From assembly GCF_028285745.1 (NCBI RefSeq), contig NZ_JANQOP010000232.1, positions 1 through 64,000 on the forward strand: 64,000 nt of DNA. Reading direction: 5' to 3'. The notes beneath the pieces are model-generated. The model was given only the letters and a program-made list of their open reading frames with translations, had not been told where the DNA came from and ran no database searches. Of this stretch, positions 19,882 to 28,674 are shown piece by piece (the first letter of the stretch is position 1; each line of letters begins with the position of its first letter). Made by a program: the position numbers and the translations under genes. This stretch comes from Acaryochloris sp. IP29b_bin.137. GTDB taxonomy: Bacteria > Cyanobacteriota > Cyanobacteriia > Thermosynechococcales > Thermosynechococcaceae.

Positions 19882-20241
19882 ATGAATATTAAAGCGATCA
19901 CCGCTGCCAGTCTTGGATTATCCTTATGCTTCTCATCCATTGCATGGGCACAGTCTGGTCCTGATTCGATATCACCTAGCCCTGATTCGATTCCAGCCAG
20001 CCCTGCCCCCGATGGGTCTATGGCACCTGAAGTGCCGACTGAAGCCACCCCTTCAGAAGAAACGATTACTCCTGAAAGCACTTCTCCTGAAACGGGTTCA
20101 CCCGACGCTAGCATTGGTGGTGTCGATAATGATGGCGCTAAATTAGTGTCCTGTGGCCCCAATGGTGCTGCAATTGTTACAGCATCCGTTCGCCCAGGCT
20201 GCCACTTACTTAAGGTGAACTCTGCCCCTGGGGTGAAATAG
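19882..20241 (+). CDS. Small secreted protein with GPNGAA motif
   Basis: 119 residues from the ATG at 19882, with GGAGG at 19866-19870 upstream. A signal peptide (AITAASLGLSLCFSSIAWAQS) precedes a Pro/Ser/Thr/Glu-rich linker (about residues 26-85) and a short end domain LVSCGPNGAAIVTASVRPGCHLLKV with two cysteines that may form a disulfide. The GPNGAA motif recurs in another small secreted protein at 38972-39295. I know of no function. An upstream in-frame start at 19789 adds a second hydrophobic stretch and lacks a ribosome binding site. Confidence 0.7.
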   Translation: MNIKAITAASLGLSLCFSSIAWAQSGPDSISPSPDSIPASPAPDGSMAPEVPTEATPSEETITPESTSPETGSPDASIGGVDNDGAKLVSCGPNGAAIVTASVRPGCHLLKVNSAPGVK

Positions 20242-20284
20242 GGCAAAACAGTGATTAAAGCTGAGTTTTTAAGAATTCTTGTGG

Positions 20285-20312
20285 CCCATAAGACGTTAAT
20301 CCAGCTTATGGG
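20285..20312 (+). terminator. Possible hairpin terminator after GPNGAA gene
   Basis: CCCATAAG at 20285-20292 pairs with CTTATGGG at 20305-20312, 45 bases after the stop codon. No clean T run follows (TTGTCTTGC), so it is a weak intrinsic terminator at best. Confidence 0.35.
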
Positions 20313-20378
20313 TTGTCTTGCTTGCCAAAACTCAGGTTTTTATATGCTATAAACCCAGTTTTACCCTCAGTCAATATT

Positions 20379-20421
20379 ACTCAAAGGTGCAATCTTGAAT
20401 AACTAGATTGCACCTTTGAGT
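20379..20421. repeat. Perfect 17-bp inverted repeat
   Basis: ACTCAAAGGTGCAATCT (20379-20395) is followed by nine bases and then its exact reverse complement AGATTGCACCTTTGAGT (20405-20421). The stem is very stable but has no T tract on either side. It could be a protein-binding site, a small RNA hairpin or a bidirectional stop. Confidence 0.8.
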
Positions 20422-20800
20422 CAGTCAGTGAGCTTGTATTCAAACCTGTTGGGTGATTGCTTTTTTAAAGTCAACAAAATTAACAAATAGAAGCCATAGT
20501 CTGCAAGATTCTTTACAGATTGGGGACTAAAGCCTGTTAAGGCCAGTACTCGTAAGGTCTCTGGAGAAAATTTTATTTATAAAAATAAATAATTAGAGTT
20601 GTTGTTCTTTTCATTACAAAAGTTTTTTTATACGTTCTAGTTTTTTCTAAGAAAATTCTAATTTTTTTCCTTGGAAATATTTGCTAGGGTGAAGATGTAA
20701 GGAAGTGATTTGATGAATTCTAGCTACTCGCCTATCCCCAACATCAATCGATAAACGGGCGAATTCGTAATCCATCTTATTTAGACCAAGGGGTATGACC

Positions 20801-21175
20801 ATGAACGTCCAAGATATCTACCAGTACTTTAAAAATCCTCCTCCCATCTATATCACCAAGGAAGTGGCGGTTTGCTATATTTTGTCGGTGTTGCTCGAAG
20901 AAGGGGATTCCTATGGCACCGCTCTCCTCAAGTATATTCGGGCCAACCATCCTCCCTATCGCATTTCTGACACGGTGTTATATGCCGCTTTGAACTTCCT
21001 GATTGATGAGGCCATGTTGAGTGGATATTGGCAAAACGAATCAGGACGGGGGCGCCCTCGTCGAATGTATCAAGTGGCAGACGGACGGGAAGAGGATGCC
21101 CAACAATTGGCCCAGTTGTGGCACAACTTCTTGGGTAAAAGTGGTGAGCCATTAAAGTCCCTAGTGTTGAATTAA
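20801..21175 (+). CDS. PadR-family transcriptional regulator
   Basis: About 124 residues. Winged-helix pattern: YILSVLLEEGDSYGTALLKYIRANHPPYRISDTVLYAALNFLIDEAMLSGYW, followed by the wing GRGRPRRMYQV. The family includes the cyanobacterial clock-related protein Pex, but I cannot tell whether this is Pex. ATGs lie at 20795 and 20801; AAGGGG at 20788-20793 is well spaced only from the second, so I take 20801. A strong terminator follows at 21209. Confidence 0.8.
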   Translation: MNVQDIYQYFKNPPPIYITKEVAVCYILSVLLEEGDSYGTALLKYIRANHPPYRISDTVLYAALNFLIDEAMLSGYWQNESGRGRPRRMYQVADGREEDAQQLAQLWHNFLGKSGEPLKSLVLN

Positions 21176-21208
21176 TACCCCGGCTCTTCTGTACTATGCA
21201 ATGTTTGT

Positions 21209-21245
21209 GGCTGGAACCAACTGATGGTTCCAGCCGTCTTTGTTT
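21209..21245 (+). terminator. Intrinsic terminator after PadR gene
   Basis: GGCTGGAACCA (21209-21219) and TGGTTCCAGCC (21225-21235) form a perfect 11-bp stem with a five-base loop, followed by the T-rich GTCTTTGTTT. It lies 34 bases past the stop codon. Confidence 0.85.
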
Positions 21246-21431
21246 GAAGTGTGGAAATCAATTGATTATCATCACCCAATCCATAACTTGACAGACGGGT
21301 GATCGATGTTAAGGTTTAACTTTACTGCGTCCATACTCAAGGCATATCTGCAAACGCTTGAGGTGAAAACATCGGGTTTGCTTAAACTCATTGATGTCTA
21401 TTTTTACTGAGCAATTCGTTTAAGAGGGGCT

Positions 21432-22226
21432 ATGAAAGGATTAATTCGCTGGGGTTTGATATTTAGCTTAGCGGGAGGCGGCTTAGTAGGCCCCTCGCTG
21501 GTGCGACAACAAGCTGCGATCGCAATTCCTGAAGCGGAAGCTGTTAAGCGCTTAGAAACGGTTCCCACTTTTGCCGTCACCGATGAGAAAGGATCGCCCG
21601 TTTTAGCGGCTGTGCCCAATCCCAAGGACAAGAGCAAAAAAATCCAAGTTGCTACCTTCTTTATGAGCCAAACTGATGCTCAGAACTTGGTCAACAATTT
21701 AAAGGCAAATAAGCCAGAAATTGGGAAGGCGGCTAGGGTGACCTTGATTTCCCTCCGTGATGCTTATGAAATCACCAAGAAGAACAAGGATAAACAAGAT
21801 CAGCTCGTTTTCCAGTTTGTCCCCAATAAAGAGCAAGTCGATTTTGCCAAGGCTATCCTCAAGCAGGAAGGCCAAGACGTCAAACAGTTTCAAGGTGTCC
21901 CCATGTTTTTTGCAATTGGGGGTAAAGAGAAAGGATTGTTGACGATTGAGCAGGGCAAAGAGAAGATCATTCCCTTTTACTTCCGCAAACAAGATTTGCA
22001 AGTGATGATCGATCAACTCAAAAAGCAAAAGAATCCCCTCAGTAATACGGCTAAGATTCAGGTGACGTCTTTGGATCGACTGGTGGGTTCTTTGTTTAAG
22101 TCTGAAGATGCCACTGCGAAACAAATTATGCTGATCCCAGCTCGAGATGCCTTAGAGTATGCGGTTCAGCAGCAGAAGAAAAATGGTGCTCAGCCCAGTG
22201 CAGCCCCAGCAGCGCCCAAAAAGTAA
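21432..22226 (+). CDS. Tic22-like family protein
   Basis: 264 residues with an N-terminal signal (GLIFSLAGGGLVGPSLVRQQAAIA). VPTFAVTDEKGSPVLA, QVATFFMSQTDAQNLVNNLK, FQGVPMFFAI and IPFYFRKQDLQVMIDQL are the repeated Tic22 pattern. In cyanobacteria Tic22 is a periplasmic protein thought to help outer-membrane protein biogenesis, and its plant relatives work in chloroplast import. The C-terminus is an Ala/Pro/Lys tail. The next gene, prmC, starts inside this one. Confidence 0.85.
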   Translation: MKGLIRWGLIFSLAGGGLVGPSLVRQQAAIAIPEAEAVKRLETVPTFAVTDEKGSPVLAAVPNPKDKSKKIQVATFFMSQTDAQNLVNNLKANKPEIGKAARVTLISLRDAYEITKKNKDKQDQLVFQFVPNKEQVDFAKAILKQEGQDVKQFQGVPMFFAIGGKEKGLLTIEQGKEKIIPFYFRKQDLQVMIDQLKKQKNPLSNTAKIQVTSLDRLVGSLFKSEDATAKQIMLIPARDALEYAVQQQKKNGAQPSAAPAAPKK

Positions 22227-23133
22227 CCCTTTCAAGGTCTCGGGTCAGAGACTTTGGCAATGGTATCAATCCGCGATCGCAGATCTGTCTCAAGACCAGT
22301 TGCGATCGCGTGTTGGTTTAAAGCAGGAACTGGATTGGTTGCTGTTAGAAGTTTCTGATTTAAATCCCCTAGATTTGAAATTAGCCCCTGCAGAAACGCA
22401 ATGGGTTCAGATGCAGGTGCCCTTAGAGGTGTTACAGCAGCTTTGGCAGCAACGACTGGCTGAGAATATTCCGGTTCAACATCTGACCGAAACGGCCCAT
22501 TGGCGTCAGTTTCATCTGCGGGTGTCGAAGGATGTCTTAATCCCTCGCCCCGAAACGGAATTGCTGATTGATTTAGCAGTGAATGCCGCTCAACATTCGG
22601 CTCGTTTAGAACAAGTGAAGTTATGGGCCGATCTGGGCACCGGGAGTGGGGCCATTTCATTAGGACTAGCGACGGCTTTTCCACCAGCAATGGTTCATGC
22701 CGTTGACTGTAGTCAAGCAGCTCTAGCGGTTGCCCAACACAATAGTCAGACCTATGGACTACAAGATCGAATCCACTTTCATTTAGGACAGTGGTTTCAA
22801 CCTTTAGCGGGGTTGGAAGGCCAATTCTCTGGGATAGTCAGTAATCCTCCCTATATCCCAACGAAGATTTTACCGACGCTGCAGCCGGAAGTGTTTGAGC
22901 ATGAACCGCATTTGGCCCTGGATGGGGGTGTGGATGGGTTGGATGTGATTCGAGAGATGGTTGCGATCGCACCCCAATACCTCCAACCCGGTGGTGTATT
23001 GCTTCTAGAAATGATGTGCGGGCAAGCGGAGGCCGTTAAAGCACTCCTAACTAGCCAGGGGCAATATAAACAAATCCAAATTCATCTAGATTTAGCGGGT
23101 ATTCCCCGGTTTGCCCAAGCCTATCGAATATAA
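22183..23133 (+). CDS. prmC: Release factor glutamine methyltransferase PrmC
   Basis: About 316 residues. RLAENIPVQHLTETAHWRQFHLRVSKDVLIPRPETELLID is the PrmC N-domain and hinge. The methyltransferase domain has ADLGTGSGAISLGLA and the catalytic NPPY in VSNPPYIP. It methylates the GGQ glutamine of peptide release factors. The start lies within the tic22-like gene in another frame (ATG 22183, with ATG 22159 also possible), implying translational coupling. Confidence 0.93.
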   Translation: MVLSPVQPQQRPKSNPFKVSGQRLWQWYQSAIADLSQDQLRSRVGLKQELDWLLLEVSDLNPLDLKLAPAETQWVQMQVPLEVLQQLWQQRLAENIPVQHLTETAHWRQFHLRVSKDVLIPRPETELLIDLAVNAAQHSARLEQVKLWADLGTGSGAISLGLATAFPPAMVHAVDCSQAALAVAQHNSQTYGLQDRIHFHLGQWFQPLAGLEGQFSGIVSNPPYIPTKILPTLQPEVFEHEPHLALDGGVDGLDVIREMVAIAPQYLQPGGVLLLEMMCGQAEAVKALLTSQGQYKQIQIHLDLAGIPRFAQAYRI

Positions 23134-23167
23134 GTTACGGTTCGAATAGAGGCATTCAGTAACAACC

Positions 23168-23575
23168 ATGACCATTTTGGAGCGACTGCAGGAAGATTAC
23201 GACCGTTTCCCGGAGAATCAGTCTTTTGATTTATACGCGGAAGATGTGTACTTCAAAGATCCCCTCAATCAGTTTTGCGGGGTTGCCAAGTATCAGGAAA
23301 TGATTGGCTTTATCCAGAAGTGGTTTATCAATACCCGCATGGAAGTGCATGGAATTGAGCAGCAAGACAACGAGATTCACACCCGATGGACTTTATATTG
23401 GCAAGCGCCATTCCCCTGGAAACCGCAGATGGCCATTACGGGCCGTAGCGAACTCATCCTCAACGATGCAGGTTTAGTTTGTAGTCATATTGATTATTGG
23501 GATTGTTCGAGATTCTCGGTGTTTAAACAACTGTTTTTCCCAGTTGCATCGTCTAACCTTGAGATAGGCGGTTAA
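23168..23575 (+). CDS. DUF2358 protein
   Basis: 135 residues, an SnoaL/NTF2-like fold protein conserved in cyanobacteria and plastids. The pattern is ILERLQEDYDRFPENQSFDLYAEDVYFKDPLNQFCGVAKYQEMIGFIQKWF, then HTRWTLYWQAPFPWKPQMAITGRSELILNDAGLVCSHIDYWD. Function unknown. It lies between prmC and ald on the same strand, with short gaps. Confidence 0.8.
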   Translation: MTILERLQEDYDRFPENQSFDLYAEDVYFKDPLNQFCGVAKYQEMIGFIQKWFINTRMEVHGIEQQDNEIHTRWTLYWQAPFPWKPQMAITGRSELILNDAGLVCSHIDYWDCSRFSVFKQLFFPVASSNLEIGG

Positions 23576-23586
23576 CGAGGTGGGGT

Positions 23587-24684
23587 ATGGAAGTCGGTGT
23601 GCCGAAGGAAATTAAGGATCAAGAGTTTCGAGTTGGCCTCAGTCCCGCTAGTGTGCAAGCCTTAAGCCAACAAGGTCATCCAGTTTTTGTCGAAACCAAT
23701 GCGGGAGTCGGCGCAGGTTTTCCGGATCAGGATTATCTGCAGGCTGGGGCCAAGATTGTGTCCTCTGCCGAGGAGGCCTGGAACCGTCAGCTAGTCGTCA
23801 AAGTGAAAGAGCCCTTGCCCGCAGAATATGGTTTGTTGCAATCCGGGCAAATTCTATTTACCTACCTCCATCTAGCAGCAGATCGTGCATTGACCGAGCA
23901 ATTAATGACCGCAAACGTGAGTGCGATCGCCTACGAAACCGTAGAAGTTACGTTACCCGATCGGATTTCGTTACCCTTACTGACCCCCATGAGTGTGATC
24001 GCCGGTCGCCTCTCGATTCAGTTTGGCGCGCGGTTTCTAGAACGACAGCAAGGTGGACGAGGGGTTTTGCTAGGGGGTATTCCGGGTGTTAAACCGGGCA
24101 AAGTCGTTATCCTTGGCGGTGGCGTGGTGGGAACAGAAGCGGCGCGCATTGCTGTGGGTATGGGGGCTCAAGTTACAATTTTAGATATCAATGTGGAACG
24201 GCTCTCGTACTTAGAGACTCTGTTTGGTTCTCGGGTCGAGCTGCTCTACAGCAATCCTCGGTATTTAGAACAAGTTCTACCGACTGCAGATCTCTTAGTT
24301 GGAGCGGTATTGGTCCCTGGTAAGCGGGCTCCCATTTTAGTCTCCCGTCAACTCGTCCAGAAGATGGTGCCAGGTTCGGTGATTGTGGATGTCGCGGTCG
24401 ATCAAGGCGGCTGTATCGAAACCCTACATACTACCTCCCATACCGATCCAGTCTACGAAGCGGAAGGGGTTCTCCATTATGGCGTTCCTAATATGCCTGG
24501 TGCAGTGCCGTGGACAGCGACCCAAGCCTTAAATCACAGTACGTTCCCGTTTGTAGCTAAACTGGCGAACGATGGTTTAAAAGCCCTCGAGCAAGATACA
24601 GCGTTGCAAAAGGGATTGAATGTTGTTCAACAGCGCTTGGTTCACCCTGCAGTCCAGCAAGTGTTTCCCGACTTGGTCGCCTAA
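23587..24684 (+). CDS. ald: Alanine dehydrogenase
   Basis: 365 residues, the standard length. [23 protein letters not shown] and [16 protein letters not shown] form the N-domain, [11 protein letters not shown] holds a substrate-site lysine, [10 protein letters not shown] holds the catalytic histidine, and [28 protein letters not shown] is the NAD-binding fold. It interconverts alanine and pyruvate plus ammonia. GAGGTGGGG just before the ATG is a plausible ribosome binding site. Confidence 0.95.
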   Translation: MEVGVPKEIKDQEFRVGLSPASVQALSQQGHPVFVETNAGVGAGFPDQDYLQAGAKIVSSAEEAWNRQLVVKVKEPLPAEYGLLQSGQILFTYLHLAADRALTEQLMTANVSAIAYETVEVTLPDRISLPLLTPMSVIAGRLSIQFGARFLERQQGGRGVLLGGIPGVKPGKVVILGGGVVGTEAARIAVGMGAQVTILDINVERLSYLETLFGSRVELLYSNPRYLEQVLPTADLLVGAVLVPGKRAPILVSRQLVQKMVPGSVIVDVAVDQGGCIETLHTTSHTDPVYEAEGVLHYGVPNMPGAVPWTATQALNHSTFPFVAKLANDGLKALEQDTALQKGLNVVQQRLVHPAVQQVFPDLVA

Positions 24685-24747
24685 ATCAGCTCTGGGAGAG
24701 CGGCTCAAAGGTATGCTGAAGGAGAAGTCTTGATTGTGCGCTAACCT

Positions 24748-25575
24748 ATGTCCCAGTCTGGTGAATTAAATCCTGATGCTGATCTGGTCTTAGTCGCTGG
24801 GGCGACAGGTGGTGTGGGGCAGTTGACGGTAGGAGAACTGCTGGCCCAAAACATCAAGGTGCGAGTGTTAGCCCGCAGTGCCGATAAAGCGCGGCAGATG
24901 TTTGCCGATCAAGTGGAGATTGTGGTGGGAGATACCCGAGCGGCAGAAACCCTCCCAGCGGTGATGCCCGGTGTGACCCATATTATTTCCTGCACGGGCA
25001 GCACGGCTTTCCCTACCGCCCGATGGGAGTTTCGAGCCGCCTCAACTCGGTGGGAATGGTTTAAGCGATATGCTAGGCCGAGCTATTGTCGCGCGCAAGC
25101 GGATAACAGCCCTGAAAAGGTGGATGCGGTGGGTGGGCAGAATTTGGTTGATGCTGCACCTCAGGATTTAAAGCGGTTTTTGCTGGTGTCGGCTTGTGGC
25201 ATTGAGCGCAAAAATAAGTTGCCGTTTAGTATTCTCAATACCTTTGGGGTCTTAGATGCCAAGCTGGTGGGTGAAATAGCCCTTCGCCATTCAGGATTGC
25301 CCTATACGATTGTGCGTCCTGGCCGCCTGATTGATGGCCCCTATACGTCCTATGACCTCAATACACTTTTGAAAGCGAAAACGGAAAGTCGCTTGGGCAT
25401 TGTTGTTGGTACGGGAGATAAGCTATCGGGAGAAACGAGTCGGATTGATTTGGCGGCGGCTTGTGTGGCTTGTCTGCAGAATCCCCACACGGTGGGCAAG
25501 GTTTTTGAAATAATGAGTGAGGGGGTTCGACCTAGCACTATTGACTGGAACACTTTATTTTCGCAACTGGTTTAG
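24748..25575 (+). CDS. Atypical SDR (NmrA-like) NAD(P)-binding protein
   Basis: 275 residues. The dinucleotide motif GATGGVG lies in VLVAGATGGVGQLTVGELL, followed by KVRVLARSADKAR, VVGDTRAAETLPAVMPGVTHIISCTG and YTIVRPGRLIDGP. The classical YxxxK catalytic pair is not evident, as usual for the atypical-5 subgroup related to Ycf39-like proteins. Substrate unknown. The next gene starts nine bases after its stop. Confidence 0.8.
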   Translation: MSQSGELNPDADLVLVAGATGGVGQLTVGELLAQNIKVRVLARSADKARQMFADQVEIVVGDTRAAETLPAVMPGVTHIISCTGSTAFPTARWEFRAASTRWEWFKRYARPSYCRAQADNSPEKVDAVGGQNLVDAAPQDLKRFLLVSACGIERKNKLPFSILNTFGVLDAKLVGEIALRHSGLPYTIVRPGRLIDGPYTSYDLNTLLKAKTESRLGIVVGTGDKLSGETSRIDLAAACVACLQNPHTVGKVFEIMSEGVRPSTIDWNTLFSQLV

Positions 25576-25583
25576 CTCCCACA

Positions 25584-26339
25584 ATGCAGCGTGTCGCTCA
25601 GTTTTTTTCGAGACAACCCCCTCTAACCCATAACATCTTGAGTATTGGCTTTCGGGGCGCTGGGAAAACTGTATTTCTGGCAGGGAGTTATACCTCTTTA
25701 CACTTCAACCGCAAAAAAGCTCGACTCCACCAAGAATGGTTGGATTGCCAAGATGCAGAGTCTCATCAGAAGATGGACCAACTGCTAAACTACATCACCC
25801 AAACCCATCAGTATCCGCCGCCAACGTTAAAGGTCACGGATTTTAACTTTAGTGTTAAAGTTCGCACCCTCTGCGGCGTTAAGACCCGTTGCCATTTGCA
25901 TTGGTGGGACATTCCAGGGGAGTTTTGTCAGCCCAATAATGCCGACTTGCAGTTGTTACTGTTTAGTTCCCATGCCTGCTGTCTACTGATTGATGCCCCA
26001 GCCTTTGTCAATGACCCTCCCTATCAGCAGAGGATTGAATCAGTTATGCAACAGTTGGCGCAATTCCTCCCTCAATCTCAAGCCAATCGTCCTCATTACC
26101 CTTTGGCTGTGATTTTAACCAAATTTGATTTACTGCAAACGGAGCTGAGTCGGGGACAACTGAAACAACAGCTTAAACCCTTTGTCCAGGATTTGCGCAG
26201 CCGTCAGATTAACTCCCACGGCTTCACCTCTGCCATTCCACTGATTTCTTTTGGAGCAAGTGTGACGTTGCATCCCCAAGGTACGGGTGCGCCTTTTCGG
26301 TGGCTGATCGCTGAATTGAAAAAAACTGAACAGCGATGA
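25584..26339 (+). CDS. P-loop GTPase-like protein
   Basis: 251 residues. The Walker A motif is GFRGAGKT (residues 22-29), a DxxG-like motif is in WWDIPGEFC, and the G4-like motif is TKFD in AVILTKFDLL. The rest does not match a named GTPase family I recognise; it may belong to the double-GTPase type seen in prokaryotic conflict systems. It lies at the left edge of the CHAT/TIR island and on the same strand, 170 bases upstream of the CHAT-TIR-AAA gene. Confidence 0.6.
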   Translation: MQRVAQFFSRQPPLTHNILSIGFRGAGKTVFLAGSYTSLHFNRKKARLHQEWLDCQDAESHQKMDQLLNYITQTHQYPPPTLKVTDFNFSVKVRTLCGVKTRCHLHWWDIPGEFCQPNNADLQLLLFSSHACCLLIDAPAFVNDPPYQQRIESVMQQLAQFLPQSQANRPHYPLAVILTKFDLLQTELSRGQLKQQLKPFVQDLRSRQINSHGFTSAIPLISFGASVTLHPQGTGAPFRWLIAELKKTEQR

Positions 26340-26510
26340 TGGCGTGGTGCTAACGAGGAGGGCTAATTCCCGTTGCAGCTAAACCCCAAGGATTGAATAC
26401 GGACATTGGGGGCGTGCTGAAACTACTCTGAGCCTTTGGTTTCATTCAGTCAAGCTTTGCATATATTCTGGGATAAAGACTGATAGAACCCTAGTGATGT
26501 AACGGAATCG

Positions 26511-28649
26511 GTGATAGCAGATACTTCGGTGAAGAAAATCCTGATTTTGGCAGCAAATCCTAAGGATACTCAGTCCCTGCGCTTGGATGAAGAGGTCCGT
26601 ACCATTCAAGAAAAACTTAAACGCTCCAAGCTGCGGGATGACTTTGAGATTGTCTCTTGCTGGGCCGTCAGAATTGAGGATTTACAGCAAGCATTATTAG
26701 ACGAGAATCCCCAAATTGTGCATTTCTTGGGGCATGGTGCGGGAAAAGAAGGCTTGGCGCTGGAAGATGGGCAAGGGCGAGCCAAATTAGTGAGTTCGAG
26801 GTCGCTGGCCAAGCTGTTTAAGTTTTTCCAGGATAAGGTTGAATGTGTTTTACTGAATGCTTGTTATTCCAGTGTGCAGGCAGAGGTGATTTACCAGCAT
26901 ATTGATACCGTGATTGGCATGAAGCAGGCCATTGGTGATCAAGCTGCGGTGAAGTTTGCAGGTGGTTTTTATAGTTGTTTGGGGGCGGGACGCTCCTACC
27001 GAGATGCCTATGAGTTTGGCTGTAATGCCATTGATTTGGAGGGATTGCCAGATCACTTAGTCCCTGTGTTGCAGCAGAGGGTGAAAACAACGGCCCAGGC
27101 CCATGTCTTTATTAGCTATCGCAGTGAAGCGCCGGATCAAGCTTTGGCGGAGGCATTGAATGCAGGACTGCAACAGGCTGGGCACCGAACGTTTATGGCG
27201 GCAGCCAGTTTGAACTTGGGGGATAACTGGCCCCAACGGATCGATCAAGAGCTGGAGCGGTGTGATTACTTTATCCTGCTGCTATCGGCTCAGTCGGCGA
27301 CCAGCGAGATGGTGACGGAGGAAGTTCGCAGGGCAAGGGATCTGCGAGATCAACGGTCGGAACCAAGGCCGATTATTTTGCCGATCCGAGTCAATTTTCC
27401 GATGGATTCACCGTTGAATTATGAGCTGCGGGGATATTTGAATCGGATTCAGCAGCGGGAATGGCGAACCCCCGATGATACGCAGCCGATTTTGGCGGAG
27501 GTGCTAAAACTGCTCGCGAATGGCGAGGTCCCTGCTCCAATCGTTTCTCCTGAGTCAGCGCCCATTCTTGAGGAAACACCGGATCAGCCGCCCTTGCCTG
27601 TGGCGGAACCCGATTTAATGCGGGAACCGGGTGGGGTGGTGAGTTTAAAGTCGAGTTTGTATGTGGAACGACCACCGATTGAGGCGGATTGTTTTGCTGA
27701 GATTGAACAACCGGGGGCTTTAATTCGGATTAAAGCCCCTCGGCAGATGGGTAAGACATCATTGATGGCGAGAATTTTGCACCATGCTCAAGCACAAGGC
27801 TATGCCGCGATTCCTCTGAGCTTTCAGCGGGCGGATAATCAGTTGTTTTCAAATTTGGACCAATTTTTGCGGTGGTTTTGTGAGCAGGTTGGGCGAAAGC
27901 TGAAGAAGTTTGACCAGATTGATGAGTTTTGGAGTGGGTTTGGCAGTAAGGATAAGTGCAATGCCTATTTTGAAGAATGCCTATTAGAAGAGCTAGATCA
28001 GCCGTTGGTATTGGGATTAGATGAGGTTGATTTGGTCTTTCCTCATCGGCAGGTGGCGGATGACTTTTTTGGTCTGCTACGGTCCTGGTATGAATCGGCC
28101 CGGTATGGGGATATGGGCAGTGAACTATGGAGTAAGTTGCGATTAGTGGTGGTGCATTCAACGGAAGCCTATGTGCCCCTAAATATTAATCAGTCACCGT
28201 TTAATGTGGGTAAAAACGTTGAACTCACGGACTTTACGGCTGGGCAGGTACAGACTTTAGCCCGCTGCTATGGGATAGATCAGTTAGAAAGCACCGTAAA
28301 TATGTTGTTGACTTTGGTGGGGGGGCATCCTTTTTTGGTTCGGAAAGCGCTCTATCATCTGCGGCGAAACGAATTTACCGTTGCAGAGTTTAAGAAAACC
28401 TCTGCAACTGAGGCAGGTGTTTATAGTGATCATTTACGGCGTCATCTATTAAATCTTCAACAGTACCCTAATTTGGCTGGAGCACTGCGACAGGTTGTGA
28501 TGAGAAATACGCCTGTAAATTTGGAGTCGGAAGCAGCATTTAAGCTAGAAAGTATGGGACTGATTTCTTGGCAGGGCAATGAGGCATTACCTCGGTGCGA
28601 TGTATATCGCCAGTATTTTCGTGATCATTTGAATTTAGGAAAGGCTTAA
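26511..28649 (+). CDS. CHAT-TIR-AAA fusion protein
   Basis: 712 residues, GTG start. Residues 8-190 are a CHAT-type caspase-like protease with both catalytic residues in place: IVHFLGHGAG (His75) and CVLLNACYS (Cys118). Residues 196-335 are a TIR domain (HVFISYRSEAPDQALAEAL.., CDYFILLLSAQSATSEMVTEEVRRA) with glutamates at the expected NADase position. Residues 375-710 are an AAA-like ATPase (AAA_35 type): Walker A APRQMGKTS (409-417) and Walker B LVLGLDEVD (Asp504, Glu505). Protease, NAD-cleaving and STAND-like sensor modules in one chain suggest a self-sacrifice or defence switch. The next gene carries a paralogous ATPase domain. Confidence 0.85.
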   Translation: MIADTSVKKILILAANPKDTQSLRLDEEVRTIQEKLKRSKLRDDFEIVSCWAVRIEDLQQALLDENPQIVHFLGHGAGKEGLALEDGQGRAKLVSSRSLAKLFKFFQDKVECVLLNACYSSVQAEVIYQHIDTVIGMKQAIGDQAAVKFAGGFYSCLGAGRSYRDAYEFGCNAIDLEGLPDHLVPVLQQRVKTTAQAHVFISYRSEAPDQALAEALNAGLQQAGHRTFMAAASLNLGDNWPQRIDQELERCDYFILLLSAQSATSEMVTEEVRRARDLRDQRSEPRPIILPIRVNFPMDSPLNYELRGYLNRIQQREWRTPDDTQPILAEVLKLLANGEVPAPIVSPESAPILEETPDQPPLPVAEPDLMREPGGVVSLKSSLYVERPPIEADCFAEIEQPGALIRIKAPRQMGKTSLMARILHHAQAQGYAAIPLSFQRADNQLFSNLDQFLRWFCEQVGRKLKKFDQIDEFWSGFGSKDKCNAYFEECLLEELDQPLVLGLDEVDLVFPHRQVADDFFGLLRSWYESARYGDMGSELWSKLRLVVVHSTEAYVPLNINQSPFNVGKNVELTDFTAGQVQTLARCYGIDQLESTVNMLLTLVGGHPFLVRKALYHLRRNEFTVAEFKKTSATEAGVYSDHLRRHLLNLQQYPNLAGALRQVVMRNTPVNLESEAAFKLESMGLISWQGNEALPRCDVYRQYFRDHLNLGKA

Positions 28650-28674
28650 CTGGGGCAAGAGGAGAGATCTAAAG

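Larger units (their letters stand above)
20242..20800. other. AT-rich intergenic region with two inverted repeats
   Basis: About 560 bases with no convincing ORF. It contains two hairpins (20285-20312 and 20379-20421, listed separately). The AT-rich stretch at 20560-20690 probably includes the promoter of the PadR-type regulator. Confidence 0.5.
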
